The position numbers and the translations under genes are program-made. This document shows, in pieces, positions 57,171 to 64,000 of a stretch of 64,000 nucleotides of DNA. How positions within the stretch are numbered: the first letter of the stretch is position 1; the number at the start of each line of letters is the position of its first letter. The notes under the pieces were generated by a model. The model was given only the letters and a program-made list of their open reading frames with translations, had not been told where the DNA came from and did not search any database. Origin of the DNA: DAOTVY01 sp041082245 (GTDB lineage Bacteria > Chloroflexota > Chloroflexia > DTKN01); NCBI GenBank assembly GCA_041082245.1, contig JBDOIE010000080.1, positions 51,423 through 115,422 of the forward strand. The letters run 5' to 3'.

Positions 57171-59144
57171 TTAGATCTCCACGTACTCCTTCTTGACGAG
57201 CGCCTCTTCCGGGATGCGAAAGAGCGCGAGCAGTTCCCCGATCAGCCGAACTTTGTTCTCCGCATCCGCCCGCGACCAGGTGCGGCTCTTGATCTCCAGG
57301 AACGAGCCCAGGGGCGGTTGCACGAGGGTGTCGAGGTTCAACGCGAAATGCTGCCCTTTGTAGCTGATGTGCACGCGTCGGCGACGTTTCTCGATCTCGC
57401 GCACCTCGTCCGGGCGGAAATACTCCCGGTAAAAGCGCAGCGAGCGATCGGCGACGGCGGTATACCGGGCGCGCGAGAGGATGGCGGCGTTCGGGTACTC
57501 CTCGCGGCGGGTGGGCGAGGTCAGCGTGAGGGTGTAGGTCGGGTGCATCCGGCCGTTTTCATCCAGGAGGTTGTCCTCCCGGTAGCGGAGGCGGCCTTTC
57601 CGCTCATCGTGGAACAGGAAGTAGGTGTCGTACTGGAGCCGTTCGCTGCGTCGCCGTTCCGTCAGCTGGGGTGCAGCCAGCAGCTGTTCCAGGGTCAGGT
57701 ACTCCGGCACACGGGCTTTGACCTGTACCTCAAAGATCTCCTCCTGCTCGACGCCCCCGATCGCCAGGATCTTGTCCAGGAGGTTTTCCTCGCGTGCAAC
57801 GACAAAGCGCCCGATCTCGTCCGCCGTTTCCTGTGCCCTCTGGGCGATCTCTTCGAACGACAGCGTGGTCAGTACCCCATCGCGCAAGAGGAAACGGCCA
57901 TCCACGAGCACGTGCCGTACGTCGGTCGGGCAGGCCGTGTAGACCAGTTGCGAGTAGATATTCTCCTCGGTAATGCGGTATCGGGGGATGCTATGGGGTT
58001 GACGCAGGTCGACGACCGCGATGTCGGCGCGCTTGCCGGGTTCCAGGGAACCGATCTCGTGATCCAGGCCCAGCGCCCGTGCTCCGCCGATCGTGGCCAG
58101 CGCGAGGGCCTGACGCGCCGGGAGCGCGGTGGGGTCACCCGAGCTCACTTTGGCGAGAAAGGAGGCCAGGCGCATTTCTTCGAACATATCCAGGTCGTTG
58201 TTGCTCGCGCAGCCGTCCGTGCCCAACCCCAGCGCGAGACCGGCACGCAACAGGCGCGAGTAAGGAGCGATCCCGCTGGCCAGTTTCAGGTTGCTGCTCG
58301 GATTGGAAATCACCCCGACGCCGGCATCCTGCAGGATCGCGATATCGCCGTCGTCGACGTGGACGCAGTGGGCAGCAACGACGTGGGGCGCCGAGAAGAG
58401 CCCGACCGCGCGGCACCAGGCAACCGGCGAGAGGCCCATCTCCTCCAGCGATTCGCCGACCTCGTGCGCGGTCTCGGCCAGGTGGATGAGCACCGGAACC
58501 TCGTAATCCCTGGCCATCGCCCGTACTTCGCCGAGGATCTCCGGTGTCGTCGTGTAGGGAGCGTGGGGGCCCAACGCGGGCGTGATCCTCGGGTGGCCTT
58601 TCCAGCGCTCGATGAAGCGGCGTGCGTATGCCAGGCTCTCGTCGTAGCTGTTCGCATCGGGAGCAGGCAATTTGATAATCGTTTCCGCACATACGGCGCG
58701 CATCCCCACCTGGTCGACGACCGCGGCCACAGCATCCTCGAAGTAGTACATGTCGACGAAGGTTGTGGTACCACCGCGGATCATCTCGGCGCAGGCGAGC
58801 AGAGTCCCCCAGCGGACGAACGCTTCGTCCACAAACCGGCTTTCCACAGGCAGCATGTAACCGAAAAGCCATACGTCCAGGGGCAGATCGTCCCGCAACC
58901 CGCGCAACAGGGCCATCGCGGCGTGGCCATGGCCATTCACGAGCCCCGGGATCACCGCCATCCCGGTCACATCCAGCGTCTCCGCCGCCTGGTAGCGGGC
59001 CAGGACCTCCTCCTGAGGCCCTACCGCGACGATGCGTTGTCCGGAGATCGCCACTGCCCCGGGGTCGTAAATATGTCCCTGCGCATCCATCGTTACGATG
59101 GTACCGCCCACGATGAGCCGATCGACCGTTTCTACTTCTGCCAT
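57171..59144 (-). CDS. Amidohydrolase (SAH/MTA deaminase-like) fused to a C-terminal CYTH-like domain
   Basis: ATG 59144 follows GGAGG; product 657 residues. The first about 440 residues are a metal-dependent amidohydrolase: VIPGLVNGHGHAAMALLRG (HxH), AETAHEVGESLEEMG, AAHCVHVDDGDIA and LGTDGCASNNDLDMFEEM. From about residue 472 the sequence EVQVKARV, YDTYFLF, GRLRYRED, YTLTLTSP, FALNLDTLVQPPLGSFLEIKS and DAENKVRLIG follows the order of CYTH/triphosphate-tunnel proteins. The normal ExExK motif is EVQVK, with Q for the middle Glu. Such a fusion would join nucleoside deamination with a phosphate-binding domain; I know of no described example. Confidence 0.85.
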   Translation of the reverse strand: MAEVETVDRLIVGGTIVTMDAQGHIYDPGAVAISGQRIVAVGPQEEVLARYQAAETLDVTGMAVIPGLVNGHGHAAMALLRGLRDDLPLDVWLFGYMLPVESRFVDEAFVRWGTLLACAEMIRGGTTTFVDMYYFEDAVAAVVDQVGMRAVCAETIIKLPAPDANSYDESLAYARRFIERWKGHPRITPALGPHAPYTTTPEILGEVRAMARDYEVPVLIHLAETAHEVGESLEEMGLSPVAWCRAVGLFSAPHVVAAHCVHVDDGDIAILQDAGVGVISNPSSNLKLASGIAPYSRLLRAGLALGLGTDGCASNNDLDMFEEMRLASFLAKVSSGDPTALPARQALALATIGGARALGLDHEIGSLEPGKRADIAVVDLRQPHSIPRYRITEENIYSQLVYTACPTDVRHVLVDGRFLLRDGVLTTLSFEEIAQRAQETADEIGRFVVAREENLLDKILAIGGVEQEEIFEVQVKARVPEYLTLEQLLAAPQLTERRRSERLQYDTYFLFHDERKGRLRYREDNLLDENGRMHPTYTLTLTSPTRREEYPNAAILSRARYTAVADRSLRFYREYFRPDEVREIEKRRRRVHISYKGQHFALNLDTLVQPPLGSFLEIKSRTWSRADAENKVRLIGELLALFRIPEEALVKKEYVEI

Positions 59145-59238
59145 CGAACCTCCACCGCAGTCGGGGTATCTTCCCTGCCCTGTAGCGGTAAGATCCAGCA
59201 TGATCGCGCAGCCTGGCAAGGAAAATCGCTTCGGCCCC

Positions 59239-59267
59239 ATTATAGCCGTACCGTCGGTAGAAGGCAA
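59239..59267 (-). promoter_or_regulatory. Promoter for the amidohydrolase operon
   Basis: Minus strand TTGCCT (59267-59262), 17-nt spacer, TATAAT (59244-59239). It diverges from the FmdB promoter and shares a 15-bp inverted repeat with it. Confidence 0.7.
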
Positions 59268-59274
59268 ACCGGCG

Positions 59275-59302
59275 TTGACCGGCTTGGCGCCTATGCTATA
59301 AT
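59275..59302 (+). promoter_or_regulatory. Promoter for the FmdB-ftsY genes
   Basis: TTGACC (59275-59280), 16-nt spacer, TATAAT (59297-59302), with an extended TGC before the -10. The start codon of the zinc-ribbon gene is at 59334. Confidence 0.85.
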
Positions 59303-59333
59303 GGGGCCGCATCAGGTCTGGAGGAGGGTAGCG

Positions 59334-59723
59334 ATGCCGGTCTACGAGTACCGTTGCCGGCGCTGTCGGGGCCGGTTCAGCATACTGGTGCTGCGCATGG
59401 ACCAGGAGGTGCAACCGCGCTGTCCTCGCTGCCATACGACGGAAGTGCAGCGCTTGTTCTCCCGCTTTGCGAGCCCGCGCTCCGAGGAAGAGCAGCTCGA
59501 ATCGCTTGCCGACCCCTCTATGCTGGCAGACGTCGACGAGAACGACCCGCGGAGCATTGCCCGATGGGCCCGCCGCATGCAGCGCACGCTGGGGGAAGAG
59601 ATGGGGGAGGAGTTCGACGAGATGATCGAGGAACTCGAAGCGGGTCGCTGGCCGGAAGAAGAGGGACAGGAAGAAGGCGCGGAGAGCCCGGGCGCTGCCG
59701 ATGAGGATTTGGGATGGGCGTAA
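59334..59723 (+). CDS. FmdB-type zinc-ribbon regulatory protein
   Basis: The 129-residue protein begins with PVYEYRCRRCRGRFSI and has a second CPRCHT pair, the CxxC...CxxC zinc ribbon of the FmdB family, then a long acidic Glu-rich tail (EEMGEEFDEMIEELEAGRW). FmdB-like proteins are suspected regulators of C1 and other genes but their role is poorly known. It starts behind a strong extended -10 promoter and is followed by ftsY. Confidence 0.85.
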   Translation: MPVYEYRCRRCRGRFSILVLRMDQEVQPRCPRCHTTEVQRLFSRFASPRSEEEQLESLADPSMLADVDENDPRSIARWARRMQRTLGEEMGEEFDEMIEELEAGRWPEEEGQEEGAESPGAADEDLGWA

Positions 59724-59755
59724 AGCGCTGATCGAGGTACAGCGAGGAGGCTGAC

Positions 59756-60709
59756 TTGCCCTTCTGGTCGCGTAAACGTGAGGATGCGGAGGTCGGGACC
59801 GACCAGCCAGCAGGCCTGGAGGAAGGCCTGGCGCGGACCCGGCAGGGGTTCTTTAGCCGCCTGGGACAGCTCTTTCGCCGCGGCCGGCTGGACGAGGAGG
59901 CGTGGGAAGAGCTGGAGGCCCTGCTCATCCAGGCCGACGTTGGTGTCGAGACGACCGAAGTGCTGCTGGCCCGTCTGCGCGAGCGGGCACGGCAGGAAGG
60001 ATACCGCGACGGCGAGGCGCTCCGGGAGGCACTTGCGGAGGAGATGCGCGCCGTGCTGCGCGAGGTGGAGCGGCCTGTCCCACCCCCGCAGCCCGGCACC
60101 CCGTACGTGGTCCTCGTGGTGGGCGTCAACGGAGTTGGCAAGACCACCACGATCGCGAAACTGGCGTATCTCTACCGGCGCCAGGGGCATTCTGTGCTCC
60201 TGGCCGCCGCGGATACCTTCCGTGCTGCGGCGATCGAGCAGCTGCAGGTGTGGGGCGAGCGTGCAGGGGTGCCGGTGCTGGCGCACCGTGCCGGAGGGGA
60301 TCCTGCCGCCGTGGCCCACGATGCCGTAGCGGCCGCCCTGGCCCGCGGCATCGATGTCGTGATCATCGACACCGCCGGCCGCCTGCATACGAAGCATAAC
60401 CTGATGGAGGAGCTACGCAAAGTGCGGCGTGTGATCGAGCGGCAGATCGCGGGGGCTCCTCAGCAGGTGCTGCTGGTGCTGGATGCTACGACGGGGCAGA
60501 ACGGTCTGGTACAAGCCCGCGTTTTCACCGAAGCAGTGCAGGTTACTCACCTGGCGCTGGCCAAGCTGGACGGGACAGCCAAAGGCGGGATCGCCTTTGC
60601 CATTGTCCGTGAACTGAAACTGCCGATCGCTTACGTGGGGACCGGCGAGCGGCTGGAGGATCTCGTCGCCTTCGATGCAGAACGGTATGTGGCCGCGCTG
60701 CTGGGGTGA
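59756..60709 (+). CDS. ftsY: Signal recognition particle receptor FtsY
   Basis: Start at TTG 59756 after GAGGAGG gives 317 residues, the short form without a long acidic domain. NG-domain motifs are VVGVNGVGKTTTIAKLA, AADTFRAAAIEQL, DTAGRLHTKHNLMEEL, TKLDGTAKGGIAF-type (here AKLDGTAKGGIAF) and YVGTGERLEDL. FtsY receives Ffh-bound ribosomes at the membrane; Ffh is encoded at 19776. Confidence 0.98.
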   Translation: MPFWSRKREDAEVGTDQPAGLEEGLARTRQGFFSRLGQLFRRGRLDEEAWEELEALLIQADVGVETTEVLLARLRERARQEGYRDGEALREALAEEMRAVLREVERPVPPPQPGTPYVVLVVGVNGVGKTTTIAKLAYLYRRQGHSVLLAAADTFRAAAIEQLQVWGERAGVPVLAHRAGGDPAAVAHDAVAAALARGIDVVIIDTAGRLHTKHNLMEELRKVRRVIERQIAGAPQQVLLVLDATTGQNGLVQARVFTEAVQVTHLALAKLDGTAKGGIAFAIVRELKLPIAYVGTGERLEDLVAFDAERYVAALLG

Positions 60710-60723
60710 GGGGGAGGTACGAG

Positions 60724-61209
60724 ATGTCGTTTCCGGCCCGTTGTCGTGCCAGAGGGGATCGCTGGCGGGCGCTTGGCTGTATTGCCCTGACGGTTGTCCT
60801 CCTCGCCGCAGCCGGTTGTTATCTGGCCTCCGGGGAGCGCACTACGCTCCTTCCGGCCGACGCCTCCGGGAGAGGGGAGATCTCGGGACGCCTGGTGAGC
60901 GCGGACGGCTCCACGATGCGCGAGCTCCAGGTGGGTCCATCGAATGAGACGGTCGCGGTAGAGCTGACGGTCGAGGTAGAACGCGGGGAGCTCACACTCG
61001 AGATCCTCTCGCCGGAAGGGAACGCGGTGCTGGCGGCAGCGGCGCGCTACGGGCGGGCCGGCCGCGCAGACGGCGTCGTGCGGACAGATGAAGCGGGCCG
61101 ACTCCGCTACCGTCTTTCGGCGCGGGAAGCCGGGAACGGCCGCTATACGATCCGCTACCGGTCGACCTGGGTCCCGACGCCGACACCGACCGCCCTACCA
61201 GCACCCTAG
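60724..61209 (+). CDS. Predicted lipoprotein
   Basis: ATG 60724 lies after GGGGGAGG; product 161 residues. A hydrophobic signal (LGCIALTVVLLAAAGC) has a lipobox AAGC, and the remaining domain has a beta-rich ELTVEVERGELTLEILSPEG and a C-terminal PTPTPTALPAP tail. It starts 14 bp after ftsY. Function unknown. Confidence 0.75.
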   Translation: MSFPARCRARGDRWRALGCIALTVVLLAAAGCYLASGERTTLLPADASGRGEISGRLVSADGSTMRELQVGPSNETVAVELTVEVERGELTLEILSPEGNAVLAAAARYGRAGRADGVVRTDEAGRLRYRLSAREAGNGRYTIRYRSTWVPTPTPTALPAP

Positions 61210-61544
61210 GGCGTTGGGGGTATCCGCGAGGTGTGGCAGGGCTTTCCAGTGTTGTAACGGAAGGCCAGGAACGTCGGTGGAGTAGCGCGAAGCGTGCGTA
61301 TGGTAACCACGTCCCGGCTTTCCTGCGCTGCTCTTGGTCTCGTCATACTTCGCCACTCGACCCAAGGGTTTCGATACAGTCTTTGCAGGGCCTACCCGAC
61401 TGGCGGGCGGCTTCTTCATCGGAAAACGGGAATGCCCTGAAGGTGCGGGCATCTTTCTTGCGTGCCTTTCCGAGGTATGATAAGATGAGGAAAGAGCGCA
61501 GAACCCCCCTTTTTGCGGCAACGACGATTGCACAGGAGGCGATC
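61210..61544 (+). other. Intergenic leader before enolase
   Basis: 335 bp with no supported gene. A hairpin ATGCCC/GGGCAT lies at about 61431-61451 and is followed by CTTTCTT, so it could end the upstream transcript. A TATGAT (61476-61481) may be the eno -10, with only a weak -35. No known regulatory RNA is recognised. Confidence 0.4.
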
Positions 61545-62831
61545 ATGACCACTATTGAGGAGATCACCGCGCGCGAGGTACTGGATTCTCGAGGGAACCC
61601 CACGATCGAGGTGAGTGTGTATTTAGAGGGCGGTGCAGAAGGACATGCCATCGTTCCGTCGGGAGCTTCTACTGGAGCGCACGAAGCACTGGAGTTGCGC
61701 GACGGTGACCCGAGGCGGTACGGTGGCAAAGGAGTGCTGAAAGCCGTTGAGCACGTGAACGGCGAGATCGCGGAGGAACTGCTCGGGTGGGATGCCCTCG
61801 ATCAGGCCGGCCTGGACCAGTTCTTGATCGACCTGGACGGTACCCCCAACAAATCGCGCCTCGGGGCGAACGCGACGCTAGGGGTTAGCCTGGCCGTGGC
61901 ACGGGCAGCGGCCAACGCGCTGGGGCTGCCGCTGTACCGCTATCTTGGGGGTGTTGGGGCACGGGTGCTCCCGGTGCCGCTGATGAACATCCTGAACGGG
62001 GGAAAGCACGCGGAGAACTCGACCGACCTTCAGGAGTTCATGATCGCGCCCGTGGGTGCCCCCTCCTTCCGCGAGGCGCTCCGGTGGGGAGCAGAAGTCT
62101 ACCACGCGCTGCGCAAAGTGCTTAAGGAAAAGGGCCAGAATACCAATGTAGGCGATGAGGGTGGGTTCGCCCCGTCGCTCGGGTCGAACGAAGATGCGGT
62201 CGCCGTCATCCTCGAAGCGATCGAACGGGCGGGTTATCGGCCGGGGGTCGATATCGTGCTGGCGCTCGATCCGGCGGCAAGCGAGTTCTTCCACGAGGGC
62301 GTCTACGAGCTAAAGCGGGACCAGCGCCGGCTGGACAGCGCGGGTATGGTCTCCTTCTATGCGGATTGGACGGCGCGCTACCCGATCGTGTCGATCGAAG
62401 ATGGGCTCGCGGAGGACGATTGGGAAGGGTGGCGGCTGTTGCAGGAACGCCTGGGAGACCGACTGCAGCTCGTAGGGGATGACCTGTTGGTAACAAACAC
62501 GGAGCGCATCCGGCGAGCGATCCAGGAAAAAGCCTGCAACGCGCTCCTGTGCAAGGTAAACCAGATCGGCACCTTGAGCGAGGCGATCGAGGCGGTCCGG
62601 CTCGCGCAGAACGCCGGCTGGCGGGTCATCATTTCCCACCGTTCCGGCGAGACCGAGGATGCGTTCATCGCGGACCTCGCGGTGGCGCTGGGCACCGGGC
62701 AGATCAAGGCCGGGGCTCCCTGTCGGACGGATCGGGTGGCCAAGTACAACCGCCTGTTGCGGATCGAGGAAGAGCTCGGGGACGCGGCGCGTTACGCCGG
62801 GGCCGAAGCGCTGGGGATCGTGGGCCGCTAG
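61545..62831 (+). CDS. eno: Enolase (phosphopyruvate hydratase)
   Basis: ATG 61545 after CAGGAGG gives 428 residues, the usual enolase length. Motifs include ITAREVLDSRGNPTIEV, PSGASTGAHEALELRDGD, NVGDEGGFAPSL, DPAASEFFHEGVYEL, SIEDGLAEDDW and SHRSGETEDAFIADLAV with KAGAPCRTDRVAKYNRLL. It makes phosphoenolpyruvate in glycolysis and gluconeogenesis. Confidence 0.98.
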   Translation: MTTIEEITAREVLDSRGNPTIEVSVYLEGGAEGHAIVPSGASTGAHEALELRDGDPRRYGGKGVLKAVEHVNGEIAEELLGWDALDQAGLDQFLIDLDGTPNKSRLGANATLGVSLAVARAAANALGLPLYRYLGGVGARVLPVPLMNILNGGKHAENSTDLQEFMIAPVGAPSFREALRWGAEVYHALRKVLKEKGQNTNVGDEGGFAPSLGSNEDAVAVILEAIERAGYRPGVDIVLALDPAASEFFHEGVYELKRDQRRLDSAGMVSFYADWTARYPIVSIEDGLAEDDWEGWRLLQERLGDRLQLVGDDLLVTNTERIRRAIQEKACNALLCKVNQIGTLSEAIEAVRLAQNAGWRVIISHRSGETEDAFIADLAVALGTGQIKAGAPCRTDRVAKYNRLLRIEEELGDAARYAGAEALGIVGR

Positions 62832-62835
62832 ACCG

Positions 62836-62864
62836 TTGCAGCAGGGAAAAAGGTATGTTATACT
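62836..62864 (+). promoter_or_regulatory. Extended -10 promoter for the terminal genes
   Basis: TTGCAG (62836-62841), 17-nt spacer, TATACT (62859-62864), extended TGT. The first ATG used is at 62907. Confidence 0.75.
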
Positions 62865-62906
62865 AGGGGATGTCGGAGTCGAACATGGGCCTATCTTCGG
62901 GCCTCG

Positions 62907-63263
62907 ATGTACCTATGGGTGGCGAACGGCACCCGGTGGAGGGTTCACTACCCCGGAGCGTCCCACATGTCCCTTCACGGTGGGCCCGACGACGGAGAGC
63001 AGGCGCAGTTGGCCCGGTGGCTCGACCGGCGGGGTTTGGCGGGACCCGCGTACCTGTTGCTGCAAGGGTTGCGGCCGCTGAGCTTCGTGGGCAGCCAGGG
63101 GCTGCTCTTCCTTCAGCCGCTGTTGCCCTCCGAGGAGTGGCGCCGCTGGAGCGGTGCGATCGCCCGGTGGCTGGATGAACCCGAGGCGCTGGAGGAGTTC
63201 CTAGGGGTACTGGAAGGGGTGCTGCAGCGTAAGCGTGCCCGGCGGGGCAAGGAGGCTGTCTGA
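62907..63263 (+). CDS. Protein of unknown function
   Basis: The 118-residue product begins MYLWVANGTRWRVHYPGASH and has LARWLDRRGLAGPAYLLLQG and many Leu-rich helical stretches. I do not recognise a family. Its ribosome site is weak and it could be translated from a short leader. Its TGA overlaps the ATG of the next gene. Confidence 0.6.
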   Translation: MYLWVANGTRWRVHYPGASHMSLHGGPDDGEQAQLARWLDRRGLAGPAYLLLQGLRPLSFVGSQGLLFLQPLLPSEEWRRWSGAIARWLDEPEALEEFLGVLEGVLQRKRARRGKEAV

Positions 63264-64000
63264 TGCGCTTGAACTTTGGTCAAGCAACCTTGCCCGCACT
63301 TGTCCTGCTTTTCCTCCTTGGAGTGTTCCTTCTTGTGTTGTCTTTCCTCCGGGCGCGCCGTGGGCACGGGGCGGTGGAGGGGCAGACGTTACCCGCACTG
63401 GAGGCGCTACAGGCGGCACTGCACCGCGCGGCGGAGATGGGGGAAACGGTCCACGTGTCGCCAGGTACGGGCAGCCTCGGAGGGGGAGGCCGGGCGGCAG
63501 AAACGTTTGCCGGCCTTGAGGTAGTCGGCAGCGTCGCCGAGCAGGCCTTCTCGCTGGGTGTTCCGATCGTATCCAGCGCGAACGACGCGCTGGTGCACAT
63601 CGCGGTCGGCCGTTTGCTGGAGCGTGCCAGGGAGAAGACGGGCGCGCCTCGGGAGCTGGAAGCACGTTGCCTGTGGCTTGCCCAGCAGGACCGGATGGCC
63701 TATGCTGCGGGAGCCGTCGATCTCCTGTCGCGGCCTGAGGTCCGCAGCAACGTCCTGGTCGGAGCCTTCGACGAGGAGCTCGCACTGTTGCTCGATGCGG
63801 GCTCCCGCGGAACCGGGTTCCAACTCGCGGGCGTGGCATCGCCGGCAGGGGTCCCGTTTCTGCCCCTGTCCGGAGGAGCGTTCCTGCTGGGGGAGGAGAT
63901 CTTTGCGGCGGGGGCTTACCTCCGACCGAGCCCAAGCCGAGCAGCAGGTGTGGCCACACAGGACGTCGTTCGTCTGGTGGTGATCGTCCTGATCCTCATC
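63263..64000 (+). CDS. DUF6754-like membrane protein, 3' partial
   Basis: The reading frame starts at ATG 63263, in an ATGA overlap with the preceding gene, and continues open to the end of the window (246 codons). It starts with a membrane helix (LPALVLLFLLGVFLLVLSFL) and then LPALEALQAALHRAAEMGET, VHVSPGTGSLGG and GLEVVGSVAEQAFSLGVP, typical of a Chloroflexota membrane protein family. A last hydrophobic segment (VVRLVVIVLILI) begins at the window edge. The stop codon lies outside the window. I cannot state its function. Confidence 0.75.
   Translation, partial: MRLNFGQATLPALVLLFLLGVFLLVLSFLRARRGHGAVEGQTLPALEALQAALHRAAEMGETVHVSPGTGSLGGGGRAAETFAGLEVVGSVAEQAFSLGVPIVSSANDALVHIAVGRLLERAREKTGAPRELEARCLWLAQQDRMAYAAGAVDLLSRPEVRSNVLVGAFDEELALLLDAGSRGTGFQLAGVASPAGVPFLPLSGGAFLLGEEIFAAGAYLRPSPSRAAGVATQDVVRLVVIVLILI

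Noticed and set aside
56250..59333. Very long plus-strand frame that runs into the FmdB gene
   Set aside because: Its first part is antisense to a glycosyltransferase and the amidohydrolase. Only the last 129 codons, from ATG 59334, are real, with a promoter and ribosome site.

Overview
The window is a 64 kb stretch of GC-rich bacterial chromosome, densely packed with genes and apparently chromosomal throughout. I see no insertion sequence, phage module, CRISPR array, tRNA or rRNA. Several traits point to a Chloroflexota bacterium, probably of the Anaerolineae/Thermoflexia side: secreted proteins with Pro/Thr-rich 'PTYTPLPTYTP'-type linkers, a C-terminal 'IYLPLVYK' tail on a giant secreted subtilase, SpoVS, a BTAD-AAA-TPR regulator, and a multiheme cytochrome/NrfD respiratory cluster. 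That assignment is an inference from protein style; no rRNA is present to confirm it.

Layout. 1-6.9 kb (+): a respiratory module of three multiheme c-type cytochromes (7, 10 and 9 heme motifs), a TAT-exported four-cluster ferredoxin subunit and an NrfD/PsrC quinol subunit. 6.9-16.6 kb (-): a nucleic-acid enzyme cluster of RNase Y, SpoVS, a PHP phosphoesterase, a PHP-AlbA_2 fusion, a DEDD exonuclease with TPRs, a lipoprotein and a PcrA/UvrD helicase. 16.9-21.1 kb (-): ffh-rpsP-khpA-rimM followed by an M23 peptidase. 21.6-27.8 kb (+): a DUF2318 protein with an FtsX-type permease and ABC ATPase, then a MacA-like adaptor with its own MacB-type ATPase and permease. 28.0-34.1 kb (+): a 2030-residue multidomain subtilase. 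34.2-36.3 kb (-): a three-gene operon of SagB-type oxidoreductase, deoxynucleoside kinase and a His-rich hydrolase-like protein. 36.5-41.0 kb (+): hypF-hypD-hypE. 41.2-42.1 kb (-): a small membrane protein and a DUF4405 gene broken by an in-frame TAG. 42.7-48.8 kb (+): a large BTAD-domain regulator and a small operon ending in a MoaD/ThiS-like protein and a ThiF/MoeB-like enzyme. 48.8-53.3 kb (-): an NAD-type formate dehydrogenase whose catalytic subunit needs selenocysteine. 53.6-59.1 kb (-): a PT-rich lipoprotein, two GT4 glycosyltransferases with a coiled-coil partner, and an amidohydrolase fused to a CYTH-like domain. 59.3-64.0 kb (+): FmdB-type zinc ribbon, ftsY, a lipoprotein, enolase and two membrane or unknown genes running off the end.

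How parts work together. Formate oxidation, nickel-hydrogenase maturation and the cytochrome/NrfD module indicate flexible redox metabolism with quinone-linked electron export. Ffh and FtsY are the two SRP GTPases, encoded 40 kb apart. Promoters are unusually legible: many have a near-consensus -35, a 16-17 bp spacer and -10, several with an extended TGn -10.

The most interesting observations are these. A perfect 10-bp direct repeat with 11-bp period sits exactly 8 bp upstream of a -10 box, immediately after the BTAD regulator gene, which is the geometry of SARP operators. A TGA codon in the formate dehydrogenase is followed by a hairpin matching the E. coli fdhF SECIS in loop and spacing. 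Two domain fusions are unusual (PHP-AlbA_2 and amidohydrolase-CYTH). A single nonsense codon interrupts the DUF4405 gene.
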